Assembly: GCA_016875645.1 (NCBI GenBank)
Contig: VGPE01000184.1
Location: 1 to 5,865 of the forward strand
DNA length: 5,865 bases
Reading direction: 5' to 3'
From: Chloroflexota bacterium
GTDB lineage: Bacteria; Chloroflexota; Limnocylindria; Limnocylindrales; CSP1-4
Shown here in pieces: positions 1-5,865 of the stretch. The translations under genes were made by a program, and so were the position numbers. A model generated the notes under the pieces. It searched no databases, was not told where the DNA came from, and saw nothing but the letters and a program-made list of their open reading frames with translations. The first letter of the stretch is position 1; each line of letters opens with the position of its first letter.

Positions 1-468
1 CTGGCGGTCAAGACCTTCACCGAGAGCCAGACCCGGTCCGTCAGCAGCGGCGGCGTGAGCGCGTCCATCCCCGTTGACTGGGTCTACCAGCCGGGGGCCG
101 GCGATCTGCTCTTCGTCGCCCACGATCCGCGGATCCCGGGCCACCGCTACCTCGTATCGCGAACTGCCGCTGGCGGCCGCGGTTTCCAGGAGGCGGCCGA
201 CCTGTACATCAGCGCCAAGGCGCAGTTGCTCTCGGCCTATCAGCCCATCGCGCGCGAGCAGGTCACGATCGGCAATCGCACCGGCGAGGCCGTGACCTAC
301 GCCTTCGTGGTGGAGCGCGAGGGCAGGGTGCCCCAGGTGATCCAGGCGCGGGACGTCTTCCTCGAGGACGGCGACCGGGTGCTCGTCATCTCGACCGAGG
401 GCCCGGCTGACCGGTTCGAGGACTCGCTCGGCGCCTTCGACGCGTTCGTCCGATCGGTGGGGGTGTGA
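1..468 (+). CDS. Partial gene: secreted or lipoprotein-type PsbP/DcrB-like domain protein (5' end outside window)
   Basis: The frame is open from base 1 to a TGA at 466-468 and gives 155 residues, so the gene very probably begins upstream. A GTG at 55 could serve as a start, but the upstream codons read as ordinary protein (LAVKTFTESQTRSV) and no ribosome site precedes the GTG. The visible part opens with an S-rich stretch and then SIPVDWVYQPG. Next come a strand-rich core and an amphipathic helix (FQEAADLYISAKAQLL), then a strand with the form ARDVFLEDGDRVLVIS, and a final helix ending FDAFVRSVGV. This order (a wish-to-survive 'P.DW' opening, a helix mid-domain, an 'f....g.vyvl....p...f......f..i..s' ending) resembles the PsbP/DcrB/DUF1795 fold found in small bacterial lipoproteins. 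The assignment rests on pattern only and no catalytic residues are evident. The next gene begins within or 2 bases after its stop, which suggests co-translation. Function is unknown. Confidence 0.7.
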   Translation: MAVKTFTESQTRSVSSGGVSASIPVDWVYQPGAGDLLFVAHDPRIPGHRYLVSRTAAGGRGFQEAADLYISAKAQLLSAYQPIAREQVTIGNRTGEAVTYAFVVEREGRVPQVIQARDVFLEDGDRVLVISTEGPADRFEDSLGAFDAFVRSVGV

Positions 469-470
469 CG

Positions 471-1985
471 ATGACGAGCCTGCCCCGCGCCGGCCACCGC
501 TGGTTCGGCGTCCTCACGCTGGCCCTGTCCTTCGTCCTGGCGGCCAGCGGCCCAGCCCTTGCCGCTTCACCAAACCCCACCACGGGGCCCGACGGGGGGC
601 CGGTCGAAGTCGACGTCCCGATCAACCCGACGGCGTTCGTCCAGATCGAGGTCGAGGGCATCGACCGCAATGGCAACCCGTTCACGAAGGCCGGTTACGG
701 CCTGATCATCGACGAAACCGGCGTCATCCTGGCGCCCGCCAACCTCGTCGCACCGGATGCGCCGGGAGTGGCGGTCGGGTATCACGACTGGAGCATCCCG
801 GCGACGGTTTAGACCATCACGGTCCACGCCTCGCCGGCGATCGGCCAGCCCGCCTCGTCCACCTACAACGGCAAGGTGCTGGCCGCGGACGGCTATCTCG
901 ATCTCGCGGTCGTGGCGCTGGACCCGGCGCCTGGCGTGTTGTTTGCGGCCGTCCGCGCCTCGGCGGCCACGCACGCCGTCGGCAACGAGGTGATCGTCGT
1001 GGACGCCGGCGACCTCGTCATCGGCGGCCCGATCACGCCGCGCGCATGGTCGGGGCGCATCGCCGAAGTCGGCCCCGACTGGCGCATCACGGATATCGAT
1101 CCATCCTGGATGGCGACCGACGTGCCCGGCCCATCCGGCGCGGCCGGCGCCCTGGTCGTCGTCGACGGGTCCGGTGCAGGACTCGCGCTGCCCACCTTCA
1201 ATCCCGCCTACGGGCCGCAGCCCCGGGTCTGGGGCTAACTGCCAGCCGTGATCCACCCGCTGCTCGTTGCGGCCGCGGCCGGCGACTCGTACACGACGCC
1301 GTACGTGGTGGCCGGGACGGGCACGGAGGCATACGAGGCCGGCGGTTGGTCCACCGCGCTGGATCCGTGCGCGGCCACGGACACGGACATCGTCGACACG
1401 TACCCGGCCGGCACCAACCGGATCGCGGCCGTGTTCAACGCCACCGGCATGACCGAGGGCGAGGATGTCTACAACGTCTGGTGGGACCCGGTCGAACGGG
1501 TCATCGACGCGGTCGGCGAGTTCCAATGGGCGGGTCCGTCTGAAAACTGCGTCTGGGCGGGGCTCAACGCGGGCGAAGGACAGGCGTTCCCCAACGGCGA
1601 GCACGCGCTGTCGGTCTTCGTCGGCGGGACGCTGCGCCAGGTCACGCTCGTCAAAACCGAGATCAAGGCCGACCAGCCGGCGGGCTCCATCAACGTCGTC
1701 GGCCGCGTCATCAACGCGGACACCGGCGATCCGATCGAGTTCGCCTTCGTCACGATCCTTCAGCCCGGCGTGGACATCGGGGCCTGGTACGACAACCCCG
1801 ACGAGACCCAGGTTGCCGCCACGGCGATCACCGATCCCGACGGGGAATATTCGACCGAGCCCGCGGTGGCGCCGGGGATCTACGGCCTGCTCATCCAGGC
1901 CTTCGGATACCAGGCGGTCGACGGGCCGCTCGACCTCACCGAGGGCGGGTTCCTGCCGGACATCGCCCTCGCGCCACTCGAGTGA
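471..1985 (+). pseudogene. Degenerate secreted trypsin-like protein with carboxypeptidase-regulatory-like tail, broken by two in-frame stops
   Basis: One frame runs from ATG 471 to TGA 1983-1985 (504 codon positions) but contains TAG at 810-812 and TAA at 1236-1238. I chose ATG 471 because GGGGG at 459-463 lies 7 bases upstream; a GTG at 465 is too close to it. Positions 1-33 form a signal peptide: basic start, hydrophobic FGVLTLALSFVLAA, ALA-type cleavage site. Positions 50-230 look like a trypsin-like barrel: GYGLIIDETGVILAPANLVAP, then DGYLDLAVVAL with the likely catalytic Asp (position 144), then GPSGAAGALV with a possible nucleophile Ser (222). The usual 'AH' histidine is replaced by Asn (position 91), so the fold is probably inactive as a protease. 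A strand-rich middle domain follows, then a carboxypeptidase-regulatory/Cna-B-like domain from about 407 to the end (GRVINADTGDPIEFAFV, TDPDGEYS, PGIYGLLIQAFGY). Protein-like sequence continues across both stops without a shift, and the pieces after each stop lack start sites with ribosome signals. Alternatives are sequencing error or stop readthrough. Confidence 0.75.
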
Positions 1986-1991
1986 CCTCCG

Positions 1992-2023
1992 GCGGGGCGG
2001 CGCGCCGATGCCCGCCGCCCCGC
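1992..2023 (+). terminator. GC-rich hairpin, probable terminator of the upstream gene pair
   Basis: GCGGGGCGGCG (1992-2002) and CGCCGCCCCGC (2013-2023) form a perfect 11-bp stem around a 10-base loop, starting 7 bases after the stop at 1985. Only TT follows before GACA, so there is no real U-tract. It may act as a weak intrinsic terminator, as a barrier to 3' decay, or on both strands. The 3' arm ends exactly where the -35 box of the trp promoter begins. Confidence 0.6.
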
Positions 2024-2053
2024 TTGACACTCGTCGCGGAGCCTGCCTAGACT
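2024..2053 (+). promoter_or_regulatory. Sigma-70-type promoter of the trp operon
   Basis: A consensus -35 TTGACA (2024-2029) is separated by 18 bases from a -10-like TAGACT (2048-2053; matches TATAAT at positions 1, 2, 4 and 6). This is among the few AT-leaning spots in the intergenic region. A start about 7-8 bases downstream falls at about 2060-2061, which is just before the first element of the T-box leader, so promoter and riboswitch positions support each other. Confidence 0.75.
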
Positions 2054-2157
2054 CCGCGCCACAGTTGAAGACGGGCGATGAACGGGACGAGTACCCGTCG
2101 CTCTGCCGAACCAGAGACCCGGTGGTCGGTGCGAACCGGGACGGCGACGACGGCGAA

Positions 2158-2160
2158 TGG
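2158..2160 (+). promoter_or_regulatory. T-box specifier codon TGG (Trp)
   Basis: The triplet follows GAA and precedes a purine (A2161) on the 3' side of the stem I internal loop, facing AGTA (2090-2093). This is the standard specifier arrangement. It pairs with the CCA anticodon of tRNA-Trp. Confidence 0.88.
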
Positions 2161-2190
2161 ACCCGGGAGCCTCCGGACCGAACGAACCCG

Positions 2191-2314
2191 CGGCGATGCC
2201 AGCCGGCACGCAGCGGTGACCAGTAGGCTCCGGCGCAGAGCGCCAGCGATACAGGGCAGCGCCGATCGGACGGCCCCGAGCCGTTCCCGTCGGTCACCGA
2301 GTGCGGCATCGCCG
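2191..2314 (+). promoter_or_regulatory. Long-range closed RNA domain between stem I and antiterminator of the T-box
   Basis: Three stacked complementary segments close this domain: CGGCGATGCC with GGCATCGCCG (2191-2200/2305-2314, 10 bp), GCAC with GTGC (2206-2209/2301-2304), and CGGTGAC with GTCACCG (2214-2220/2293-2299). All 21 pairs are Watson-Crick. Inside lie two hairpins. GCT plus GGCGC pairs with GCGCC plus AGC around an AGA loop (2227-2247), preceded by an AGTA (2222-2225) facing GATA (2248-2251), possibly an S-turn as in stem II of other T-boxes. ACGGC/GCCGT closes a 5-base loop (2270-2284). The domain ends 5 bases before the T-box motif. Pairing was read by eye; alternative helices such as 2264-2269/2290-2295 compete with part of it. 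Confidence 0.6.
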
Positions 2315-2319
2315 AATGA

Positions 2320-2353
2320 GGGTGGCACCGCGGAAGGCCCGACCTTTCGTCCC
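2320..2353 (+). promoter_or_regulatory. T-box antiterminator helix
   Basis: GGG (2320-2322) pairs with CCC (2351-2353). The conserved 7-base bulge TGGCACC (2323-2329) follows, and then GCGGAAGG (2330-2337) pairs with CCTTTCGT (2343-2350), including two G-U pairs, around a CCCGA loop. The bulge presents TGGC to the tRNA GCCA end. The 3' half is shared with the terminator stem, so only one of the two can form. Confidence 0.85.
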
Positions 2354-2379
2354 GGAGACGAGAGGTCGTTCTGATTCTC
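2340..2379 (+). terminator. Regulated intrinsic terminator of the T-box leader
   Basis: CGACCTTTCGTC (2340-2351) pairs over 12 bp, with one G-U pair, with GACGAGAGGTCG (2357-2368) around a CCGGA loop. The following TTCTGATTCTC is pyrimidine-rich but a poor U-tract. It overlaps the 3' strand of the antiterminator (2343-2353), which gives the off state when tRNA-Trp is charged. It ends about 45 bases before the trpE start, so the trpE ribosome site is not in the stem; control by termination fits better than control by site masking. Confidence 0.8.
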
Positions 2380-2424
2380 GGAGCGGGACAGCCGGTCCGG
2401 GCCCAGCCGCTTGAGGAGCCGCGC

Positions 2425-4062
2425 ATGGTCACCAGCGATCCGCTCAGCCTCGGCCAGGCGAAACGCCTCGCTGCGTCCGCCGACACGATCCTGCTGCGCG
2501 CCACCCGCTCGGCCGACCTCGAGACGCCGATCGGCGCCTTCCTGCGCCTCGACGATGGCGGACCCGGCTACCTGCTCGAATCGGTCGAAGGTGGGGCGCG
2601 CCTCGGGCGCTACTCGTTCGTCGGTGTCGGGCCGCGGCGGCTGCTCCAGGTCCGCGACGGCCGGAGCCACCTCCAGACCCGTCCGCTCGAAGTCTCCGCC
2701 TACGATCCCGACCTGCCGGTGGACGTGTCCGCCGCCGCGGACCCGCTGGCCGCACTGCGCTCGTTCGTGGCCCGTCGGCGGGTCGTGCCGCTCGAGGGCA
2801 TGCCGCGCTTCACCGGTGGCGCGGTGGGTGCCCTGGCCTACGACGCCGTCTCGTCGTTCGAGCCCACCGTCCCGCTGCCGGTGGCCGATCCGGTCGGGGT
2901 GCCCACGGCGGCGTTCATCGAGTCGGACCTCGTGCTCGTCTTCGACCATCTCACCCACACCCTGTCCGCGATCGCGTCGCTCCACACCGAGACGCCCGAC
3001 CTCGAGGGCCGCTACGCGATCGCGGAGCGGGCGATCTTCGAGGCGCTCGAGCGCACGGCGCGCCCGACCACGGCCGAGATGGCCGGCCTCGCGCGCTCCG
3101 GTCCGGCGGGCGGCCCGTCGGCGGCGATCGGCGACGCGAACATCCGGACCAGCCTGCGGCGCGAGGAGTACGAGGACGCGGTCCGGGTGGCGAAGGACGC
3201 GATCGCGGCCGGCGAGGCGATCCAGGTCGTCCTCGCCCGGCGCCAGTCGATCGAGCTGCCGGTGGGCGCCGGCGGGCGTCCGATGCCGGGCATCGAGCTG
3301 TACCGGGCCCTGCGCCGGGTCAACCCGAGCCCCTACCTGTTCTACGTCCGGATGCCCTCGTTCGAGGTCGTTGGGGCCAGCCCGGAGCTGCTCGTCCAGG
3401 CCGTGGGCGACCGCCTCACGACGCACCCCATCGCCGGGACGCGTCCGCGCGGCGCCACCGAGGCCGAGGACCAACTCCTCGCCGAGCAGCTCCAGAAGGA
3501 CCCCAAGGAGCGCGCCGAGCACGTGATGCTCGTCGACCTCGGCCGCAACGACCTGGGCCGGGTGGCGAAGCCCGGGACCGTGGCGGTCACGAAGTACATG
3601 GAGGTCGAGAAGTACAGCCACGTGCTGCACCTCGTGAGCCACGTCGAGGCGCGGCTTCGGCCCGGCGCCGACGCCCTCGACGCGCTCCGGGCCGTATTCC
3701 CGGCCGGCACGCTGTCGGGCGCGCCCAAGGTCCGGGCCATGCAGCTGATCGCCAACGCCGAGCGCGAGCGGCGCGGGCTGTACGGCGGCGCGGTCGGCTA
3801 CCTTGGCTACGATGGCAATCTCGACACCGCGATCACGATCCGGAGCGCCGTCCTGCGCGATGGGATCGCCCACGTTCACGCCGGCGCCGGCATCGTCGCC
3901 GGCAGCGTCCCCGAGCGCGAGTTCGAGGAGACCGAGCACAAGGCGGCCGCGATGCGGCGGGCGATCGAGCTCGCCGCGGCGGCGATGAGCGGTCCGCCCG
4001 CGGGCGGCGCCGATGCCGCCGAACGCCGCCCCGCGGCGACCACCGTCGGAGGCGCCGCGTGA
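2425..4062 (+). CDS. trpE: Anthranilate synthase component I
   Basis: This 545-residue protein converts chorismate plus ammonia (supplied by TrpG) to anthranilate and pyruvate in the cytoplasm, the first committed step of tryptophan synthesis. The N-terminal domain carries LLES (50-53), the motif whose Ser takes part in tryptophan feedback binding in TrpE proteins. The chorismate-binding domain shows NPSPYLFYVR, GASPELL, PIAGTRPRG (335-343), LVDLGRNDLGR (369-379), EVEKYSHVLHLVSHVEARL (from 393), AGTLSGAPK (427-435), and AGAGIVAGSVPEREFEET (486-503) with the metal-site glutamates. Length is slightly above the family norm because of an Ala/Gly/Pro-rich tail from about 522. ATG 2425 is preceded by AGGAG (2414-2418) at 6 bases. 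The LLES and PIAGTRPRG motifs and the adjacent trpG favour TrpE over PabB. Expression is controlled by the upstream Trp T-box, and the gene overlaps trpG by 4 bases. Confidence 0.97.
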   Translation: MVTSDPLSLGQAKRLAASADTILLRATRSADLETPIGAFLRLDDGGPGYLLESVEGGARLGRYSFVGVGPRRLLQVRDGRSHLQTRPLEVSAYDPDLPVDVSAAADPLAALRSFVARRRVVPLEGMPRFTGGAVGALAYDAVSSFEPTVPLPVADPVGVPTAAFIESDLVLVFDHLTHTLSAIASLHTETPDLEGRYAIAERAIFEALERTARPTTAEMAGLARSGPAGGPSAAIGDANIRTSLRREEYEDAVRVAKDAIAAGEAIQVVLARRQSIELPVGAGGRPMPGIELYRALRRVNPSPYLFYVRMPSFEVVGASPELLVQAVGDRLTTHPIAGTRPRGATEAEDQLLAEQLQKDPKERAEHVMLVDLGRNDLGRVAKPGTVAVTKYMEVEKYSHVLHLVSHVEARLRPGADALDALRAVFPAGTLSGAPKVRAMQLIANAERERRGLYGGAVGYLGYDGNLDTAITIRSAVLRDGIAHVHAGAGIVAGSVPEREFEETEHKAAAMRRAIELAAAAMSGPPAGGADAAERRPAATTVGGAA

Positions 4063-4790
4063 TCCTCGTCATCGACAACTACGACTCGTTCACCTTCAAC
4101 CTCGTCCAGGCGCTCCAGTCGACCGGCGCCGACGTGCAGGTGCTCCGCAACGACGCGATCGACCGGGAGGGCCTCGAGGCGCTTGCGGGGGATCCGGCGT
4201 CCGGCCTGCACGGGATCGTCATCTCGCCCGGCCCCGGCAACCCGGGCACCGCCGGGGTGTCGGTCGAGGCGGTCCGGATCGCGGCCGCCCATCGCGTGCC
4301 GCTGCTGGGCGTCTGCCTCGGGATGCAGTCGATGGCGGCGGCGTTCGGCGCCGCGATCGTCCGTGCCCCAACCCTCGTCCACGGCGAGGCGTCCGAGGTC
4401 CGCCACGACGGCCAGGGCCTGCTCGCGGGGATGCCCCAGCCGTTCCCGGCGGCCCGCTACCACTCCCTGTGCGTGGATCCCGCGACGCTGCCCGAGACGC
4501 TGCGGGTGACGGCGATGAGCGACGCCGACGAGGTGGTCATGGGCCTGCGCCACGCGACGCTGCCGATGGAGGGTGTCCAGTTCCATCCCGAATCGGTGCT
4601 GACGCCGGACGGCCCGCACCTCCTGGCGAACTTCCTGCGCCAGGCCGGGGAAGGGGAGTGGGCACGCCTGGACGCGCGGACGGGCTCGTTCGCGACCCGC
4701 GGCCTCGGCGACGAGATCTCCACCGAGCCCGCCGCGACCGCCGACGCCGCTGCGACGGATGGCGCCGAGGCCGTCGGGGTCGCCCGATGA
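4059..4790 (+). CDS. trpG: Anthranilate synthase component II, glutamine amidotransferase
   Basis: This 243-residue class I glutamine amidotransferase releases ammonia from glutamine and channels it to TrpE. It starts MILVIDNYDSFTFNLVQ, the usual TrpG/PabA opening, and contains SPGPGNP for the oxyanion region. The nucleophile Cys86 sits in GVCLGMQ, and His176 and Glu178 in VQFHPES complete the triad. The GTG start (4059) overlaps the trpE stop (GTGA), and GGAGG (4048-4052) lies 6 bases upstream within trpE. The family core ends near HLLANFLRQAGE (about residue 200); the remaining roughly 43 residues form an Ala/Thr/Glu-rich tail with no domain I recognise. In organisms with a single copy this subunit may also serve aminodeoxychorismate synthase (PabA role), which cannot be decided here. 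It is translationally coupled to trpE and trpD. Confidence 0.96.
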   Translation: MILVIDNYDSFTFNLVQALQSTGADVQVLRNDAIDREGLEALAGDPASGLHGIVISPGPGNPGTAGVSVEAVRIAAAHRVPLLGVCLGMQSMAAAFGAAIVRAPTLVHGEASEVRHDGQGLLAGMPQPFPAARYHSLCVDPATLPETLRVTAMSDADEVVMGLRHATLPMEGVQFHPESVLTPDGPHLLANFLRQAGEGEWARLDARTGSFATRGLGDEISTEPAATADAAATDGAEAVGVAR

Positions 4791-5815
4791 GCGAGATCGT
4801 GCGGGCCGCGCTCGCGACGGTGGTCGACGGCCGGACGCTGACCATGGACGAAGCGCGCGCGGCAATGGGCGCGGTGATGGACGGTGAGGCAACCCCCGCC
4901 CAGCTGGCGGCGCTCCTGGTCGCCCTGCGAATGCGCGGCGAGACGGTCGAGGAGCTGGCGGGCTTCGCCGCCGCCATGCGGGAGCGCGTCCTGCACGTGA
5001 CGGCACCGGACGGGACGATCGACACCTGCGGCACGGGTGGCGACCGGAGCGGCACCTTCAACATCTCCACCGCCGCCGCGCTCGTCGTTGCGGCCGCCGG
5101 CGTCCCGGTCGCCAAGCACGGCAACCGTGCCGTCACGTCGCGCTCCGGCTCGGCCGACGTGCTCGAAGCGCTCGGGGTGCGCACGGACCACGATGCCGAG
5201 TCCGCCGCCGAGGCGCTCCGCACGGACGGGTTCGCGTTCCTGTTCGCGCCCGGCTTCCACCCGGCCATGAAGCACGCCGGCCAGACCCGGCGTGAGATCG
5301 GCGTGCGAACCGCGTTCAACCTGCTCGGGCCGATCACGAATCCCGCCGGCGCGCGACGCCAGGTCGTCGGCGTCGGCGACCCGGCCGTCGCCCCGCGGCT
5401 GGCGGAGGTCCTGCGCCTGCTCGGCGTGGAGCGCGCACTCGTCGTCCATGGCGAGGGGCTCGACGAACTGCCCCTGGACGGATCCGGGGTGCTCTACGAC
5501 GTGACCGCGGACGGCGTCGAGCGGCGCGAGGTCTCCGCCCAGGCCGCTGGCCTCGGGCCGGCCCCGACGAGTGCCCTGGCCGGCGGCTCGCCCGAGGAGA
5601 ACGCCGCGCTCGTCGAAGCCGTCCTGGCCGGCGACCCGGGACCGCGTCGCGATGTCGTGCTGCTCAACGCGGCCGCGGCCCTCGTCGTCGCCGGACGCGC
5701 GGCTGATCTGCCCGCCGGAGTTCGGGCCGCCGCGTCCACGATCGATTCGGGTGCGGCGTTGGCGCTGCTGGCCCGGTTGCGCGCGGCCCGACCCAGCCCC
5801 CAGCCGGTTCCCTGA
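4787..5815 (+). CDS. trpD: Anthranilate phosphoribosyltransferase
   Basis: This 342-residue enzyme joins anthranilate to PRPP, giving N-(5-phosphoribosyl)anthranilate and pyrophosphate, the second step of the pathway. The helical N-terminal domain (about 1-70: LTMDEARAAMGAVMDGEATPAQ, LLVALRMRGET) is followed by the PRPP-binding CGTGGD (81-86), then FNIST (91-95) and KHGNR (110-114). NLLGPITNPA (178-187) and the Mg-binding Asp226-Glu227 pair in GEGLDELPL follow. Length is typical of the family. The start is ATG 4787, whose ATGA overlaps the trpG stop. The frame stays open far upstream inside trpG, but those codons do not resemble TrpD, so longer starts are rejected. Only a weak GGGG (4776-4779) precedes the start, so translation probably depends on coupling to trpG. 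Confidence 0.97.
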   Translation: MSEIVRAALATVVDGRTLTMDEARAAMGAVMDGEATPAQLAALLVALRMRGETVEELAGFAAAMRERVLHVTAPDGTIDTCGTGGDRSGTFNISTAAALVVAAAGVPVAKHGNRAVTSRSGSADVLEALGVRTDHDAESAAEALRTDGFAFLFAPGFHPAMKHAGQTRREIGVRTAFNLLGPITNPAGARRQVVGVGDPAVAPRLAEVLRLLGVERALVVHGEGLDELPLDGSGVLYDVTADGVERREVSAQAAGLGPAPTSALAGGSPEENAALVEAVLAGDPGPRRDVVLLNAAAALVVAGRAADLPAGVRAAASTIDSGAALALLARLRAARPSPQPVP

Positions 5816-5817
5816 CC

Positions 5818-5865
5818 GTGACTCTCGTCGCCCAACCTGCGCGGCCCGAAGGGCAGGCGCGCAGG
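5818..5865 (+). CDS. Possible start of trpC (indole-3-glycerol-phosphate synthase), cut by window end
   Basis: A GTG two bases after the trpD stop opens a frame of 16 codons (VTLVAQPARPEGQARR) that runs off the window. The position directly behind trpD is where trpC commonly lies in trp operons. The fragment is too short to show any family motif and has no clear ribosome site, so the call rests on position and an open frame only. Confidence 0.35.
   Translation, partial: MTLVAQPARPEGQARR

Larger units (their letters stand above)
2061..2379 (+). promoter_or_regulatory. Tryptophan-specific T-box riboswitch leader of trpEGD
   Basis: A T-box leader binds a tRNA: uncharged tRNA stabilises an antiterminator and lets transcription proceed. 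The canonical T-box AGGGTGGCACCGCGG is at 2319-2333. Stem I is clear. A short base helix (2074-2076/2169-2171) carries a kink-turn-like GATGA (2077-2081), and CGGG/CCCG (2083-2086/2162-2165) lies below the specifier loop. The loop holds AGTA (2090-2093) opposite GAATGGA (2155-2161). CCGTCG/CGACGG (2095-2100/2148-2153) lies above it, and distally there is CAGAGA (2112-2117) with CCCGGT/ACCGGG (2118-2123/2135-2140) closing a GGTGCGA-containing loop. The specifier TGG (2158-2160) reads tRNA-Trp. The acceptor bulge TGGC (2323-2326) would pair with GCCA, which fits the G73 discriminator of bacterial tRNA-Trp. Downstream genes are trp genes, so all three lines agree. Helices were paired by eye. Confidence 0.93.

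Noticed and set aside
876..1238. Independent small gene starting at GTG 876
   Set aside because: There is no ribosome site, it begins in mid-domain (just before DLAVV), and it continues the frame of the gene interrupted at 810-812.
2061..2424. Trp leader peptide attenuator or TRAP-binding repeats
   Set aside because: I see no short frame with tandem TGG codons behind a ribosome site and no regular GAG/TAG repeat series. The single TGG sits in a T-box specifier loop.
567..2504. 645-codon open frame on the minus strand
   Set aside because: It runs antisense through the pseudogene, the terminator, the promoter and the T-box, is rich in Arg, Gly and Asp, and shows no domain motif. Long antisense frames are expected at this GC content.
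2047..3939. 630-codon open frame on the minus strand opposite trpE
   Set aside because: It mirrors the codon pattern of trpE, has low-complexity Arg/Gly/Asp/Val composition, and covers the T-box leader. It is a shadow frame.
4013..4786. Upstream extension of the trpD frame into trpG
   Set aside because: The extension is Arg/Pro/Gly-rich shadow sequence of trpG. TrpD homology begins at the ATG at 4787 and gives the normal family length.
1..5865. CRISPR array, insertion sequence, tRNA or rRNA
   Set aside because: No regularly spaced direct repeats, terminal inverted repeats with a transposase, or tRNA cloverleaf elements were found on reading through the window.

Overview
This is a high-GC bacterial segment with tightly packed, mostly overlapping genes, all read on the + strand. 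The style of the genes suggests a GC-rich Chloroflexota (Limnocylindria-like) bacterium: a secreted trypsin-like protein with a carboxypeptidase-regulatory-like tail, and a T-box-controlled trp operon with separate trpE, trpG and trpD. This placement is an inference; a high-GC actinobacterium-like lineage cannot be excluded from the sequence alone.

Region 1 (1-1985) holds two cell-envelope or secreted genes. The first is cut by the left edge and looks like a small PsbP/DcrB-like (DUF1795-type) domain protein. The second starts in a short overlap or 2-base gap with the first. It is a signal-peptide protein with a degenerate trypsin-like domain followed by a carboxypeptidase-regulatory-like domain. 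Its reading frame is interrupted by two in-frame stops, TAG at 810-812 and TAA at 1236-1238, with no frameshift. It also lacks the usual catalytic histidine. I annotate it as a pseudogene.

Region 2 (1986-2424) has no protein gene but is densely regulatory. A GC-rich hairpin (1992-2023) probably ends upstream transcription and directly abuts a sigma-70-type promoter (TTGACA at 2024, TAGACT at 2048). The roughly 320-nt leader that follows is a tryptophan T-box riboswitch. Stem I has a kink-turn-like base, an AGTA S-turn and a TGG (Trp) specifier at 2158-2160. The canonical T-box motif lies at 2319-2333 with a TGGC acceptor-binding bulge, and an antiterminator (2320-2353) is mutually exclusive with a terminator hairpin (2340-2368). 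Between stem I and the antiterminator a long discontinuous helix of about 21 bp closes a multi-branched domain. This is not the usual linear stem II/IIA-B/III layout.

Region 3 (2425-5865) is the trp operon: trpE (anthranilate synthase large subunit), trpG (glutamine amidotransferase subunit) and trpD (anthranilate phosphoribosyltransferase). The genes are joined by GTGA and ATGA overlaps. Sixteen codons at the right edge may be the start of trpC. Together they carry chorismate to phosphoribosylanthranilate. Control appears two-layered: the T-box senses uncharged tRNA-Trp, and the LLES motif of TrpE suggests feedback inhibition by tryptophan.
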